From positions 1 to 64,000 of the forward strand of contig CAMKNZ010000002.1 in NCBI GenBank assembly GCA_946414315.1: 64,000 bases of DNA. Reading direction: 5' to 3'. Of this stretch, positions 18,652 through 28,400 are shown one piece after another. The stretch's first letter is position 1, and every line of letters starts with the position of its first letter. The notes under the pieces are model-generated. The model did no database searches. It was not told where the DNA came from and worked only from the letters and a program-made list of their open reading frames with translations. Source of the DNA: an uncultured Clostridia bacterium (GTDB lineage Bacteria; Bacillota; Clostridia; Christensenellales; Aristaeellaceae). Position numbers and translations under genes: made by a program.

Positions 18652-19136
18652 AAATCCATTTCCTTCCAGTCCTGCTTCCTGAACAGTAAACTGATGATCA
18701 GCAGAATGCAGCCGATCACCAGGCAGCTGTCTGCAACGTTGAACACCGGAAAAGAGATAAACCGGGTTTCGATCATATCCGGCACATATCCCCGGATCAG
18801 CCGGTCGAACATGTTTCCCGCCGCGCCGCCGGCCATCAGCGCCAGGCCCGCCAGCGGGAAGGTCGCGATCTTCTTTTTCCGCAGCCAGATATATCCGCCG
18901 ACGATCAGCACCAGGCTCAGCACGCCCAGGATCCTCGACGCTCCGCTCAGCATGGAGAACGCCACGCCCTTGTTCTCCGCATACAGCAGCCCCACGACTC
19001 CCGGAATAACCTCAATCCCTTCCGCCGGAATCCCCGGCGCCAGCTCCTTTGTAATCCGGTCAGCAATCAGCACCAGGATCACGATCGGCCAGAATATCAG
19101 CTTGCTCTTTTTCACGTTTAGCCTCTTCCAGTTCAT
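18648..19136 (-). CDS. lspA: Lipoprotein signal peptidase
   Basis: ADRITKE; ALMAGGAAGNMFDRLIRGYVPDMIE; FPVFNVADSCLVIG. The true start may be an internal GTG (VKKSKLIF), since the listed ORF overlaps mfd. Confidence 0.92.
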   Translation of the reverse strand: MNWKRLNVKKSKLIFWPIVILVLIADRITKELAPGIPAEGIEVIPGVVGLLYAENKGVAFSMLSGASRILGVLSLVLIVGGYIWLRKKKIATFPLAGLALMAGGAAGNMFDRLIRGYVPDMIETRFISFPVFNVADSCLVIGCILLIISLLFRKQDWKEMDL

Positions 19137-22100
19137 TAACTCGTTTGACGACCTTCCGGGCGACCTTCAAAGCCTCCTGCATCAGATCGCTGTCCTGCAT
19201 CCCGGGCACTTTCAGAATCATCCTCGCCGGCGCCCTGGCGGACAGCGCCAGCCGTCCGTCGGTTTCCGAGATTGCCTGCAGCAGGCAGGCAGGATCAGGC
19301 ACATACCGCTCGTCCAGCTTCATGATCAGCCCTTCCTTGCCGCGGCTCACGTTGCTCACGCCCAGCCGGTTGCACAGGGCCCTCAGCTGGCTCACGTCCA
19401 GCAGCGTCTCCGCTGCCGGCGGCAGCTCGCCGTAGCGGTCGATCAGCTCGTCCGTCACGTCCGCCCGGTCCTCGTCGGTCACGATGGAAGCGATCCGCTT
19501 ATACATCTCCATCCGCTGCTTCTCTTCGGCCACATATTCCGGCGGCAGGAAGGCGTCCACCCGCAGGTCCACCCGGGTTTCCAGTTCCCGGTCGGTCCGC
19601 TTGCCCTGGACCTCGTTCAGCGTCTCTTCCATCAGCTTGCAGTACATGTCATATCCGACCGTGGCCAGATGCCCGTGCTGCTCCGGTCCCAGGATGTTCC
19701 CCGCGCCGCGGATCTCCAGATCCCGCATGGCGATACGGAAACCGGCGCCGAATTCGGTAAATTCCCTGATGGCGGTCAGTCGCTGCTGCGCCGTCTCGGT
19801 CAGCATATGGTCCGCCCGCACGGTGAAATAGGCGTAAGCCTGCCGGTTGCTGCGGCCCACCCGGCCCCGCAGCTGATACAGCTGGCTCAGGCCGAACCGC
19901 TCCGCGTCGTAGACGATCAGGGTATTCGCCGTGGGCACGTCCAGGCCGTTTTCGATGATCGTCGTGCACAGGAGCACGTCGTAGTTCCCGTTGTAGAAGT
20001 CCATCATCACGTCCTCGAGCTGATGCTCCCGCATCTGCCCGTGGGCCACACCGATGCGCGCCTCCGGCACCAGCTGCCGCAGCCGGTCATAGAAGCTGGC
20101 GATGCTCCGCACCCGGTTATACAGAAAGTACACCTGTCCGCCCCGGCCGACCTCCCGCAGGATCGCGTCGCGGATCAGGGCGTCGTTGTATTCCGTCACC
20201 ACGGTCTGCACCGGGATCCGCTCCTCCGGCGGGGTCTCCAGCACGCTCATATCCCGGATGCCGGTCATCGACATATGCAGCGTCCGGGGGATCGGCGTCG
20301 CGCTCAGGGTCAGCACGTCCACCTGCCGCTTCATGTTTTTGATGATCTCTTTATGGGCTACGCCGAAACGCTGCTCCTCGTCCACGATGAGCAGCCCCAG
20401 ATCCTTGAACTTCACATCCTTGCCCAGCAGCCGGTGGGTACCGACGATAAAGTCGATGTCCCCTGCCGCCAGCTTCGCGATCACCTCCCGCTGCTCCGCG
20501 GGTGTGCGGAAGCGGCTCAGGAAGTCCACCCGCGCCCCGGTATGACGGAAGCGCTTTACGATGGTGTTGTAGTGCTGCTGCACCAGGATTGTCGTCGGGG
20601 CCAGCAGGGCCACCTGTTTGTTGTCCGTAATCGCCTTGAAGGCAGCCCGCAGGCTGACCTCGGTCTTGCCGTAGCCCACGTCGCCGCACAGCAGCCGGTC
20701 CATGTTCCGGTCGCTTTCCATGTCCTCCCGGATCTCCTGCACGCTCTGGGCCTGGTCCGGGGTCAGTTCCCAGGGGAACTCGTCCTCAAACTCCCGCTGC
20801 CAGGCGCTGTCCGGGCTGAAGGCGTAGCCGGTGTTCTGGGTCCGCTCGGCATAGAGAGCCTTCAGGTCGAAGGCCAGGGTCTTCAGGCTTTCCTTGACCT
20901 TCCCCTTCTGCCGCGCCCATTCGCCGCCGCCCAGGCGGTTCAGCTTCGGCGCCTGGTTCGGGTTGCCGATGTACCGCTGCACCCGCTCCAGTTGTTCCAC
21001 CGGCACATACAGCTTGTCGTTCCCGCCGTAGTGGATCAGGAGATAATCGTGCCAGCAGCCTTCGCTCTGGATCCGGGTAATCCCCTGGTAGATGCCGACG
21101 CCGTGATCCTCGTGGACCACATAGTCGCCGACCTTCAGGTCCGTAAAGGTGGAGATCCGCTCGCCGGAATGCTTCCGGCTCTTGCTCCGCCGGTAGCCTT
21201 CGCCCCAGATGTCCGCGTCGGAGACCACCGCCGTGCCCGGGATATCTTCTTTTCCGGCAATCACAAAACCGCCGCTCAGGGTGATCGGCAGGATCACTGC
21301 CTCCCCGGGTTTCGCGGTTTTTTCGTTTTCGCTGAAGACAGCCTTCTCGTCCAGTTCCTTCAGGCTCTCTTCCAGGCGCTTTCCGCGGCTGCTGCCGCCG
21401 GAGAGCAGCCAGATCCGGTATCCGTGCTCCCGCCACAGCGCCATATCGTTTTTCAGGGCTTTCATCTGTCCGCCGTATCCCTGCAGGCCGGTGGCCTGCA
21501 CGGTCACAGTCTGATCCGGTTTGATGCCGCCCAGGCCCAGCAGCAGTTCTGTCAGCAGGCCCTGGGGATAGGCGCCGATCTCTTTCCGGACCTCGTCCCA
21601 GCCCTTCAGCAGGCTTTCCTGCCCGGAAACTGCTTCATGCCGGACCATGGCGCTCTGCAGGTCCTCCGCGAAGCCCTGCAGCCGCTCCTCCGTCCGGTTC
21701 CGGAGCCGGTCCGGCTCGCACAGCAGCACCAGGTCCGGCCTGAACCAGTCGCAGACCGATGCCGTCCGGTCCGTCAGCACCGGCAGCCAGGCCCGCATCC
21801 GGCGGAAGGGAAGTCCCTGCTCCAGCAGTTCCGCGTCGGACCGCAGGCGCTCCATGCGCCGGTCGTTCTCCAGTTCTTTCTGTTCCTGGTACTGTTTTTC
21901 CCGCACCTTCGGCGCGATTTTGGTGTCGAAGACTTCAACGTCATCGTCCTCCGGCAGCGGAGGGAGGTCGTCAAACAGGTTTGCGTTCCCGCCCTCTTCG
22001 CCGGGCATTTCCCCGATGGCTTCCCGCATCCGACAGGCCGCCTCGGTGTATTCTTCCTCGTCCAGCAGCGCTTCGCAGGCCGGGGTCAGCACGGCTTCCG

Positions 22101-22755
22101 CCGCCTCGCCCAGGCTCCGCTGGCTGATGCAGTCAAACTCCCGGATCCCGTCGATCTCGTCGTCGAAAAATTCCAGGCGCAGTCCCTGGCTCAGGGCCGG
22201 GGGATAAACGTCCAGAATTGCGCCCCGCTGGGCGAACTGGCCTTTGCCTTCCACCATGCCCACCCGGTCATATCCCATGCGGCTCAGTTTCCGCGCCAGA
22301 TCCGCCGGCTGGATCACGTCCCCCGCCTTCAGGGTCAGGCATAGCTTCCGGAAGGGCTCCGGCCGGCCCATCCGCTGGGCCATGGCTTCCGCCCCGGCGC
22401 ACAGGATCTTCACCTTCCCGGTGGTCACCGCGCTCAGCGCTTCCAGCCGCCGCCAGCTGCTCTCCAGGCTTCCCGCCGCCCGGGTCAGGTCGATCTCGCC
22501 CCCGGGCAGGCAGCATCCTTCGCCGGTCAGCTGGCGCACGTCGTCCGCTGCCCTGGCCGCCTTCAGGTCGTTGTCCATCACCAGCAGGGTCTTCTTTCCC
22601 TTTTCCGCGGCAAGGCATGCGATCACCGCGGCCAGGGTCTGGTTCACCCCCGCCACCGCCGTCGCTTTGCCTTTTTCCGTTTCCCACAACTTCTCCAGCC
22701 CGGGAACGGAAATGGAAGATAAAATACTCGAACTCATACTCCTCTTGTCATCCAA
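19060..22755 (-). CDS. mfd: Transcription-repair coupling factor Mfd
   Basis: 1231 aa; FEDEFPWELTPDQAQSVQEIREDMESDRNMDRLLCGDVGYGKTEVSLRAAF; DEEQRFGVAHKE; LRGRVGRSNRQAYAYF. Confidence 0.97.
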   Translation of the reverse strand: MDDKRSMSSSILSSISVPGLEKLWETEKGKATAVAGVNQTLAAVIACLAAEKGKKTLLVMDNDLKAARAADDVRQLTGEGCCLPGGEIDLTRAAGSLESSWRRLEALSAVTTGKVKILCAGAEAMAQRMGRPEPFRKLCLTLKAGDVIQPADLARKLSRMGYDRVGMVEGKGQFAQRGAILDVYPPALSQGLRLEFFDDEIDGIREFDCISQRSLGEAAEAVLTPACEALLDEEEYTEAACRMREAIGEMPGEEGGNANLFDDLPPLPEDDDVEVFDTKIAPKVREKQYQEQKELENDRRMERLRSDAELLEQGLPFRRMRAWLPVLTDRTASVCDWFRPDLVLLCEPDRLRNRTEERLQGFAEDLQSAMVRHEAVSGQESLLKGWDEVRKEIGAYPQGLLTELLLGLGGIKPDQTVTVQATGLQGYGGQMKALKNDMALWREHGYRIWLLSGGSSRGKRLEESLKELDEKAVFSENEKTAKPGEAVILPITLSGGFVIAGKEDIPGTAVVSDADIWGEGYRRSKSRKHSGERISTFTDLKVGDYVVHEDHGVGIYQGITRIQSEGCWHDYLLIHYGGNDKLYVPVEQLERVQRYIGNPNQAPKLNRLGGGEWARQKGKVKESLKTLAFDLKALYAERTQNTGYAFSPDSAWQREFEDEFPWELTPDQAQSVQEIREDMESDRNMDRLLCGDVGYGKTEVSLRAAFKAITDNKQVALLAPTTILVQQHYNTIVKRFRHTGARVDFLSRFRTPAEQREVIAKLAAGDIDFIVGTHRLLGKDVKFKDLGLLIVDEEQRFGVAHKEIIKNMKRQVDVLTLSATPIPRTLHMSMTGIRDMSVLETPPEERIPVQTVVTEYNDALIRDAILREVGRGGQVYFLYNRVRSIASFYDRLRQLVPEARIGVAHGQMREHQLEDVMMDFYNGNYDVLLCTTIIENGLDVPTANTLIVYDAERFGLSQLYQLRGRVGRSNRQAYAYFTVRADHMLTETAQQRLTAIREFTEFGAGFRIAMRDLEIRGAGNILGPEQHGHLATVGYDMYCKLMEETLNEVQGKRTDRELETRVDLRVDAFLPPEYVAEEKQRMEMYKRIASIVTDEDRADVTDELIDRYGELPPAAETLLDVSQLRALCNRLGVSNVSRGKEGLIMKLDERYVPDPACLLQAISETDGRLALSARAPARMILKVPGMQDSDLMQEALKVARKVVKRVNELEEAKREKEQADILADRDPGADC

Positions 22756-22810
22756 TGTGTCATCCCGACCAAGCGAAGCGCGTGGAGGGATCTCATATCA
22801 TTATCCTGAA

Positions 22811-23389
22811 TTAATTCTGATTTCCTTTTTGCATGGCAGCCTCAATGCCGTCCTTGATCCATACGCGGACAACTTCCGCCGCCTTGTCGAACGCGGCTTC
22901 CATCTTCTCTTTCTCTTCCCCCGTGGGCCTCCCCAGCACCCAGTCCACCAGGCTCTCCCCCGCAGGCCGGTCCCCCGTCCCCACGCGGATCCGCGGAAAG
23001 TCCGTCTTCCCCAGGCATCCGGCGATGCTCCGCATCCCGTTGTGCGTTCCGGCCCCGCCGTTCTTCCTTACCCGGACCTTTCCCGGCGGCAGGTCGATAT
23101 CGTCAAAGATCACGATCATCTGCTCCTGGGGCACCTTGAACCGGTTCAGCAGCTTCCGGATGCATTCGCCGCTCTTGTTCATATAGGTCAGGGGCTCGCA
23201 CAGGACGATCTTCGTTTCCCCGTCCGTGATCTCCGCCGTCTGGCCCTGCAGCAGAAACTTCCGCCGCAGCTTTACGCCGTAATATCCTTCCAGCCGGCTC
23301 ATGACCTCAAACCCGACGTTATGGCGGGTATGGGCATACTTCTCCCCGGGATTCCCCAGGCCGACAATCAGCAGTGTTTTCTTAGCCAT
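22811..23389 (-). CDS. pth: Peptidyl-tRNA hydrolase
   Basis: LLIVGLGNPGEKYAHTRHNVGFEV; PLTYMNKSGE; DDIDLPPGKVRVRKNGGAGTHNGMRSI. Confidence 0.96.
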   Translation of the reverse strand: MAKKTLLIVGLGNPGEKYAHTRHNVGFEVMSRLEGYYGVKLRRKFLLQGQTAEITDGETKIVLCEPLTYMNKSGECIRKLLNRFKVPQEQMIVIFDDIDLPPGKVRVRKNGGAGTHNGMRSIAGCLGKTDFPRIRVGTGDRPAGESLVDWVLGRPTGEEKEKMEAAFDKAAEVVRVWIKDGIEAAMQKGNQN

Positions 23390-23428
23390 ATGCGTTCTCT
23401 TTTCAACTTAAACAGGTATTGGCGTGAT

Positions 23429-23462
23429 GATCTGTCCGAAGCTTTGCTTCGGGTAATAGATC
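23429..23462. repeat. Small two-tier hairpin element (H4)
   Basis: gatct-gt-ccgaagc-ttt-gcttcgg-gtaat-agatc; same architecture as elements at 35231, 35276 and 44131. Confidence 0.6.
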
Positions 23463-23640
23463 ACATGCAGATTTCATTTCCCCAAAAACAGGTATCTGCA
23501 AAGTGGGAGATTCCCCCTCCCCTTCGCTGGACAGAATTGTCGCATCTTTTGCTTTGTCTGTCAAGGCAGACCAGAACATAAGCAATACTTTATTTTTCGT
23601 CTTAAAAGTGTTATCCTTCTCCTATCTTTTATGACAGGAG

Positions 23641-24654
23641 TTGAACTCCATGAACCTGATTGTTCCGAAGAATTATAACCCGGTCCTGGACCTACGCGAT
23701 ACGGAGATCGCGATCAAGCTCGTCAAGGACTTTTTCGAACAGGAACTGGCCAAGGCCCTGAACCTGACCCGTGTTTCCGCGCCGATCATGGTCCATCCGG
23801 AATCCGGCCTGAACGACAACCTGAACGGTGTCGAGCGCCCCGTCTCCTTCGACGTGCTGGAGACCGGCGCCACCGTGGAGATCGTCCATTCCCTGGCCAA
23901 ATGGAAGCGCCTGGCCCTGAAGACCTACGGCTTCTCTATGGGCGAAGGCCTTTATACCGATATGAACGCCATCCGCCGGGACGAGGAGACAGACAACATT
24001 CATTCCATCTTCGTGGACCAGTGGGACTGGGAGCGCATCATGGCTCCCTCTGAACGGAACGAACAGTTCCTGCGGGACATCGTCAGCCGGATCTATATGA
24101 CCCTGCGCAAGACCGAAGGTTTCGTCTGCGCCCATTATCCCCATATCAAGCCGGAGCTGCCGGACAACATCACCTTCGTCACCACCCAGCAGCTGGAGGA
24201 TGAGTATCCGGACAAGACCTCCAAGGAGCGGGAATACCTGGCCGCAAAGAAATACGGCGCGGTCTTCCTCATGCAGGTCGGCGGTCTCCTGAAGAGCGGC
24301 AAAATCCACGACGGCCGCGCCCCGGACTATGACGATTGGAACCTGAACGGCGATATCCTCCTGTACGATCCGCTGCTGGACATCTCCCTGGAGGTCTCCT
24401 CCATGGGCATCCGCGTGGATCCGGAAGCCCTGCGCCGCCAGCTGAAGATCCGCGGCTGCGAAGAGCGGGCGGAGCTTCCCTTCCAGAAAGCGCTGCTGGC
24501 GGGCGAACTGCCCCAGACCATCGGCGGCGGCATCGGCCAGAGCCGGATGTGCGTATACTTCCTCCGGAAGGCGCATGTGGGCGAGGTCCAGGCCAGCATC
24601 TGGCCGGACGAGGTCGTCAAGGCCTGCCGGAACGGGAACATCCCGCTGCTGTAA
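23641..24654 (+). CDS. asnA: Aspartate-ammonia ligase (AsnA)
   Basis: DTEIAIKLVKDFFEQELAKALNLTRVSAPIMV...GLNDNLNGVERPVSF...TIGGGIGQSRMCVYFLRKAHVGEVQASIWP. Confidence 0.95.
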   Translation: MNSMNLIVPKNYNPVLDLRDTEIAIKLVKDFFEQELAKALNLTRVSAPIMVHPESGLNDNLNGVERPVSFDVLETGATVEIVHSLAKWKRLALKTYGFSMGEGLYTDMNAIRRDEETDNIHSIFVDQWDWERIMAPSERNEQFLRDIVSRIYMTLRKTEGFVCAHYPHIKPELPDNITFVTTQQLEDEYPDKTSKEREYLAAKKYGAVFLMQVGGLLKSGKIHDGRAPDYDDWNLNGDILLYDPLLDISLEVSSMGIRVDPEALRRQLKIRGCEERAELPFQKALLAGELPQTIGGGIGQSRMCVYFLRKAHVGEVQASIWPDEVVKACRNGNIPLL

Positions 24655-24668
24655 ATCGTCTGTATATC

Positions 24669-24692
24669 AGGGGATCCCGAGGGATCCCCTGT
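24669..24692 (+). terminator. Terminator after asnA
   Basis: caggggatccc-ga-gggatcccctg then tttatt. Confidence 0.75.
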
Positions 24693-24728
24693 TTATTCAA
24701 TCTGATTACGGACCATATAAGGAAAACA

Positions 24729-25910
24729 ATGATTCAAATGAAACGCCTGCTCTCCCTCCTGCTTGTTCTCCTGCTCATCCCGCTTTTTGGATTTGCAGAA
24801 GAAGATGAGGATATTCAGTGGGAAGACGAAGACCTCTCCGCGCCGGATACGCTGCTTGCCACCGACGTCTTTTACCATACGCCGAACGAGCAGAGCGCCG
24901 TGAAATGCGATCACGACGTCTGTTTCTGGCACCTGGAGATGGGCCGCATGGACGAAGCGGCCATCTGGAAGGTCCTGACCCAGCCCGTCACCGTCATCGA
25001 GGGAAAACAGCGGGAACAGGTCCGGATCCTGGCGGAGCCGGATGAAAAATGCAAGGACTACGTCGGCGTCGTCACCTGCGCCAGCCAGGCGGTCCACATC
25101 CTCCGGGAGGAGGGGGACTGGACCCTGATCGAAGCCTACTCTTCTTCCGAGGAAGACTCCGCCGTCAAGGTCTTTGCCGAGCAGTTCCAGGGATATGTCA
25201 GGACCAAACGCCTGAAACAGGTAGAGGTTGACCAGCACTACGGCCTGGTCATCGACAAGCTCCAGCAGCGTCTGTATGTCTTTAAGGACGGCAAGCTCTT
25301 TACCACCATGCTCTGTTCCACCGGCTTCGCCAAGGACAAAGCCACGCTCTTCCATGAGACCCCCGCCGGGGAGTTTCTTATGATCAGCTGGGTCGGCGGT
25401 TTCCAGGCGGAGACTCTCTGGTGCGCCTACGGCATGCGCATCAACAGCGGCATCCTGATCCACGAAGTGCCCAGCCGCCAGGAGACCAATAAAGCCGGCG
25501 AGACCTATACCTCCTATGCCCGCTGTGAGCGGTACCTGGGTGAAAAAGCCAGCCACGGCTGCATCCGGGTCCAGCGCCAGCTGACGCCCGAAGGCGTCAA
25601 CGCCAAATGGCTCTGGGACAACCTTTCCCGCAATCCCTGCACCAAGGTCATCATCTGGGACGACCTGGACCGGGAGCTGGCCTATCCCAGCGACGATCTG
25701 CTCCTGTATTACAATCCCAACAAGGGAGAGAATTATCACTCCCAGCCCACCTGCTCCCTGGTGAAGGACAAGTACGAACCCATGACCGCCTTCCGCTACG
25801 GCGAGCTGGACGAGAAACCGTATAAGAAACTGAACCCCTGTCCCGGATGTGCGCCCATGCCGCGGAAGGACAAGATTGACGAACTGAACAGGAAAAGCCG
25901 CAAGCATTAA
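24729..25910 (+). CDS. Secreted SH3-like / L,D-transpeptidase (YkuD)
   Basis: Signal peptide MIQMKRLLSLLLVLLLIPLFGFA; QQRLYVFKDGKLFTTMLCSTG; EKASHGCIRVQRQ (SHGCIR catalytic motif). Start chosen at 24729. Confidence 0.88.
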   Translation: MIQMKRLLSLLLVLLLIPLFGFAEEDEDIQWEDEDLSAPDTLLATDVFYHTPNEQSAVKCDHDVCFWHLEMGRMDEAAIWKVLTQPVTVIEGKQREQVRILAEPDEKCKDYVGVVTCASQAVHILREEGDWTLIEAYSSSEEDSAVKVFAEQFQGYVRTKRLKQVEVDQHYGLVIDKLQQRLYVFKDGKLFTTMLCSTGFAKDKATLFHETPAGEFLMISWVGGFQAETLWCAYGMRINSGILIHEVPSRQETNKAGETYTSYARCERYLGEKASHGCIRVQRQLTPEGVNAKWLWDNLSRNPCTKVIIWDDLDRELAYPSDDLLLYYNPNKGENYHSQPTCSLVKDKYEPMTAFRYGELDEKPYKKLNPCPGCAPMPRKDKIDELNRKSRKH

Positions 25911-25920
25911 GCTTGCGGCT
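25895..25920 (+). terminator. Terminator hairpin with the stop codon in its loop
   Basis: agccgcaagc-attaa-gcttgcggct; the TAA stop (25908-25910) is in the loop. Confidence 0.7.
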
Positions 25921-25927
25921 CTTACTA

Positions 25928-25962
25928 TTGATTCTGAATTGTGAATTATGAATTATGAATTC
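25928..25962. repeat. AT-rich GAATTGTGAATTATGAATT repeat
   Basis: attctgaattgtgaattatgaattatgaattcc; near-identical tract at 3962-3994. Confidence 0.6.
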
Positions 25963-25963
25963 C

Positions 25964-25989
25964 AAAAGCTGAAGTTTACTTCAGCTTTT
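25964..25989 (-). terminator. Terminator hairpin with the stop codon in its loop (minus strand)
   Basis: aaaagctgaagtttacttcagctttt; the minus-strand TAA (25976-25978) is in the loop. Confidence 0.65.
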
Positions 25990-28213
25990 GAGTGGTCGCC
26001 CAGCCCGCGTCCTCAACCTCCTGGTGCTTCGTGGCGTAGGGCCCGATGGCTTCCACCTGGGCCTGGGTCCGGGGGAAGTGCAGGCAGCTGTGGCCTTCAA
26101 AGTTGTTGTCCCTGTTGTGCTGCACGTCGTGGGGCATGGAATGGGTCGATCCCAGGTATACGCTGCCGTTTGAGAACTTGACCCATACGGACTTCGGGTT
26201 CCAGGTGTTTCCGCCGAAGGCCTTGAGCATCTTCGCCGTGTCGTTGGCCGTCACGGGCTCGTAGTCCGCGTGGGCGCCGACAGAGAAGATGTGGATCTGC
26301 CAGCTGATGCCCGTGGAATAGTCATAGACTGTTGCGTAGGGATATTTCTTCGCCACGGCCTTCACCGTGTCATACCAGCTCGAATACTGCACGGAGCCGG
26401 CACTGACCTTCGTGGAGGCCGAAGCCGTCGATGCGGTTGTGGTTGTGGCAGCTGCGGTTGTGGTCGTGCCGCTTTTCGACGTACCTTCCAGCTTGCTGAT
26501 CGTCTTTGCGCCCGCCACACCGTCCGCGGTCAGTTTGCTGGCCCGCTGGAACGCCTTCACCGCCTCGGCGGTCTTGCTTCCGTATACGCCGTCGGCTTTG
26601 CCGGAGAGATAGCCCAGCTCGATCAGCTTGTTCTGCAGGGTCTTCACGTCGGTGCCTTTGCTGCCGATCTTCAGGATGTCGCTGTCGGGTTCGGGCGTCG
26701 CCGTGGCCTTCGGGGTGGTTGTCGCGGTGGCTTTGGCTTTCGCCTTGGCTTTCCCGCCGAAGAGCACCTTCTGGGTCTCTTCGCCGGCGGTGCCGTCCTC
26801 GGTCAGGCCGTTCGCCTTCTGGAATTCCTTCACTGCGCTCACCGTGCCGGCGCCGTAGTTGCCGTCTGCCTTGCCGGTCAGGTAGCCCAGCTGGATCAGG
26901 GCTTCCTGCAGCTGCGCCACGTTTTCGCCGCTGTCGTTCCGGCGGAGCGTGGGCCAGTTCTGGGAGGCTGCCGCAGCCGTTTCAGTCGTTTCGTTCGTTT
27001 CCGGCGCGGGCGTCTCGGTGGCTTCCGGGGTCGGGGTCGTTCCCTTCACCAGCGCCGCGTCGCTGAACAGGATCGCGTAGGTCGCCTTGCCCGCCACGCC
27101 GTCATCCGTCAGGCCGTGGGCCTTCTGGAAATTCTTCAGGGCCTTCACGGTTTCCTGGTCCATTCTGCCGTCAATCGTGCCCACATAGTATTTCAGGGCT
27201 TTCAGCCGCTTCTGCAGAATCTTCACGTCCGATCCCTTGTCGCCGCTGCGCAGGGTCTGGCTGGGAATCTCCGGCGTGGGCGAGGGCGTTGCCGTGGGCT
27301 TCGGCGTAGGCGAAGGGGACGGGGTGGCCGTAGTTGCCGCGTCCAGCGCCGTGCCTGAGAACAGCAGGTCCTGGGTAGCCTTGTCCGCTGTTCCGTTGGC
27401 AGTCAGCCCGTTCTTCTTCTGGAAAGCCCGCACCGCGGAGATCGTATCCGCGTCATATGTACCGCTGGCTTTGGCCTTCAGGTAGCCCAGCCTGATCAGT
27501 TCCGTCTGCAGCTGCGTCACCTGGGTGCCGGTGTTGCCTTTTTTCATGCTCACGCCGTCCACCGGGCTCAGGGTCTTGGTATTGGTTTTTTCTCCCTTGG
27601 CATTCTTCACGTTGCCGGAAAACAGGAAAGCCTGGATATTCGCGTCCATGATGCCTGTCGCCGGATAGTCGTTGGCCTGCTGGAAGGCGATGACCGCCTT
27701 CTCCGTGCCGCCGCCGAAATTGCCGTCTGCCTTGCCTTTCAGGAAGCCCAGCTCGATCAGGGCCTCCTGCAGCGCGGTGACCTTGGCGCCCTTGTCACCC
27801 TTCTGCAGGACCTGGTATCCGCCCGCGTCCTCTTCCGGGCTCAGGGTCGGCGCCGGCGTAGGGGTGGGCGTGACCTTAATCTTCTTGACTTCCTTCAGGA
27901 CGATATAGTCCGTCTTCACATAGCCGGAATACTTCTTGTATTCCACTTCGGCCCAGGAGCCCTTCACCGCCTTCACAGTGATCTGGGTCTTGGCCGGGAT
28001 CTTCTTCAGCAGGGTGCTCCGGGTGGAACGGCTCGCCCGCAGGTTTACCTTGACCTTCGTCGTCGTGGTATAGGGATAGCTGCTGACAACCTCCAGCGCT
28101 TCCGCCGTATCAGAGGATTCGGCAAAAATGGAAGCCGGAACAGCGCAGACGAGAATCGTCAGCGCCATGACCAGTGCCGTCAGCACACGAAGGTGGTTTC
28201 TCAGCTGAGACAT
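25976..28213 (-). CDS. Secreted protein: SH3b plus five PG_binding_1 repeats plus C-terminal GHSCLHF domain
   Basis: Signal peptide MSQLRNHLRVLTALVMALTILVCAVPASIFA; five repeats of the (G)xxVxxLQxxLxxLGYLxGxxDGxYGxxTxxAVxxFQ type; C-terminal THSMPHDVQHNRDNNFEGHSCLHFPRTQ. Confidence 0.82.
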   Translation of the reverse strand: MSQLRNHLRVLTALVMALTILVCAVPASIFAESSDTAEALEVVSSYPYTTTTKVKVNLRASRSTRSTLLKKIPAKTQITVKAVKGSWAEVEYKKYSGYVKTDYIVLKEVKKIKVTPTPTPAPTLSPEEDAGGYQVLQKGDKGAKVTALQEALIELGFLKGKADGNFGGGTEKAVIAFQQANDYPATGIMDANIQAFLFSGNVKNAKGEKTNTKTLSPVDGVSMKKGNTGTQVTQLQTELIRLGYLKAKASGTYDADTISAVRAFQKKNGLTANGTADKATQDLLFSGTALDAATTATPSPSPTPKPTATPSPTPEIPSQTLRSGDKGSDVKILQKRLKALKYYVGTIDGRMDQETVKALKNFQKAHGLTDDGVAGKATYAILFSDAALVKGTTPTPEATETPAPETNETTETAAAASQNWPTLRRNDSGENVAQLQEALIQLGYLTGKADGNYGAGTVSAVKEFQKANGLTEDGTAGEETQKVLFGGKAKAKAKATATTTPKATATPEPDSDILKIGSKGTDVKTLQNKLIELGYLSGKADGVYGSKTAEAVKAFQRASKLTADGVAGAKTISKLEGTSKSGTTTTAAATTTTASTASASTKVSAGSVQYSSWYDTVKAVAKKYPYATVYDYSTGISWQIHIFSVGAHADYEPVTANDTAKMLKAFGGNTWNPKSVWVKFSNGSVYLGSTHSMPHDVQHNRDNNFEGHSCLHFPRTQAQVEAIGPYATKHQEVEDAGWATTQKLK

Positions 28214-28400
28214 ACGGTTAACCTCCCGGAAGGCGGGAAAGGGTATAAAAATCCCGCCGGCATTCGTATACACAGTAATTCTATCCTATGCGTTACGAAA
28301 TGTCAACGGGATGTTCATTTTTCCGTAATAAGTTGTTAAGGATTAAAGTCACTGAATATAACAATTAGGAATAACAAAACCTGTTTGTTTACTGGCAGCA

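Noticed and set aside
18694-22344. 1216-aa plus-strand ORF
   Set aside because: Exact antisense of mfd; His/Pro/Arg-rich translation with no domain pattern, a typical mirror ORF in GC-rich DNA.
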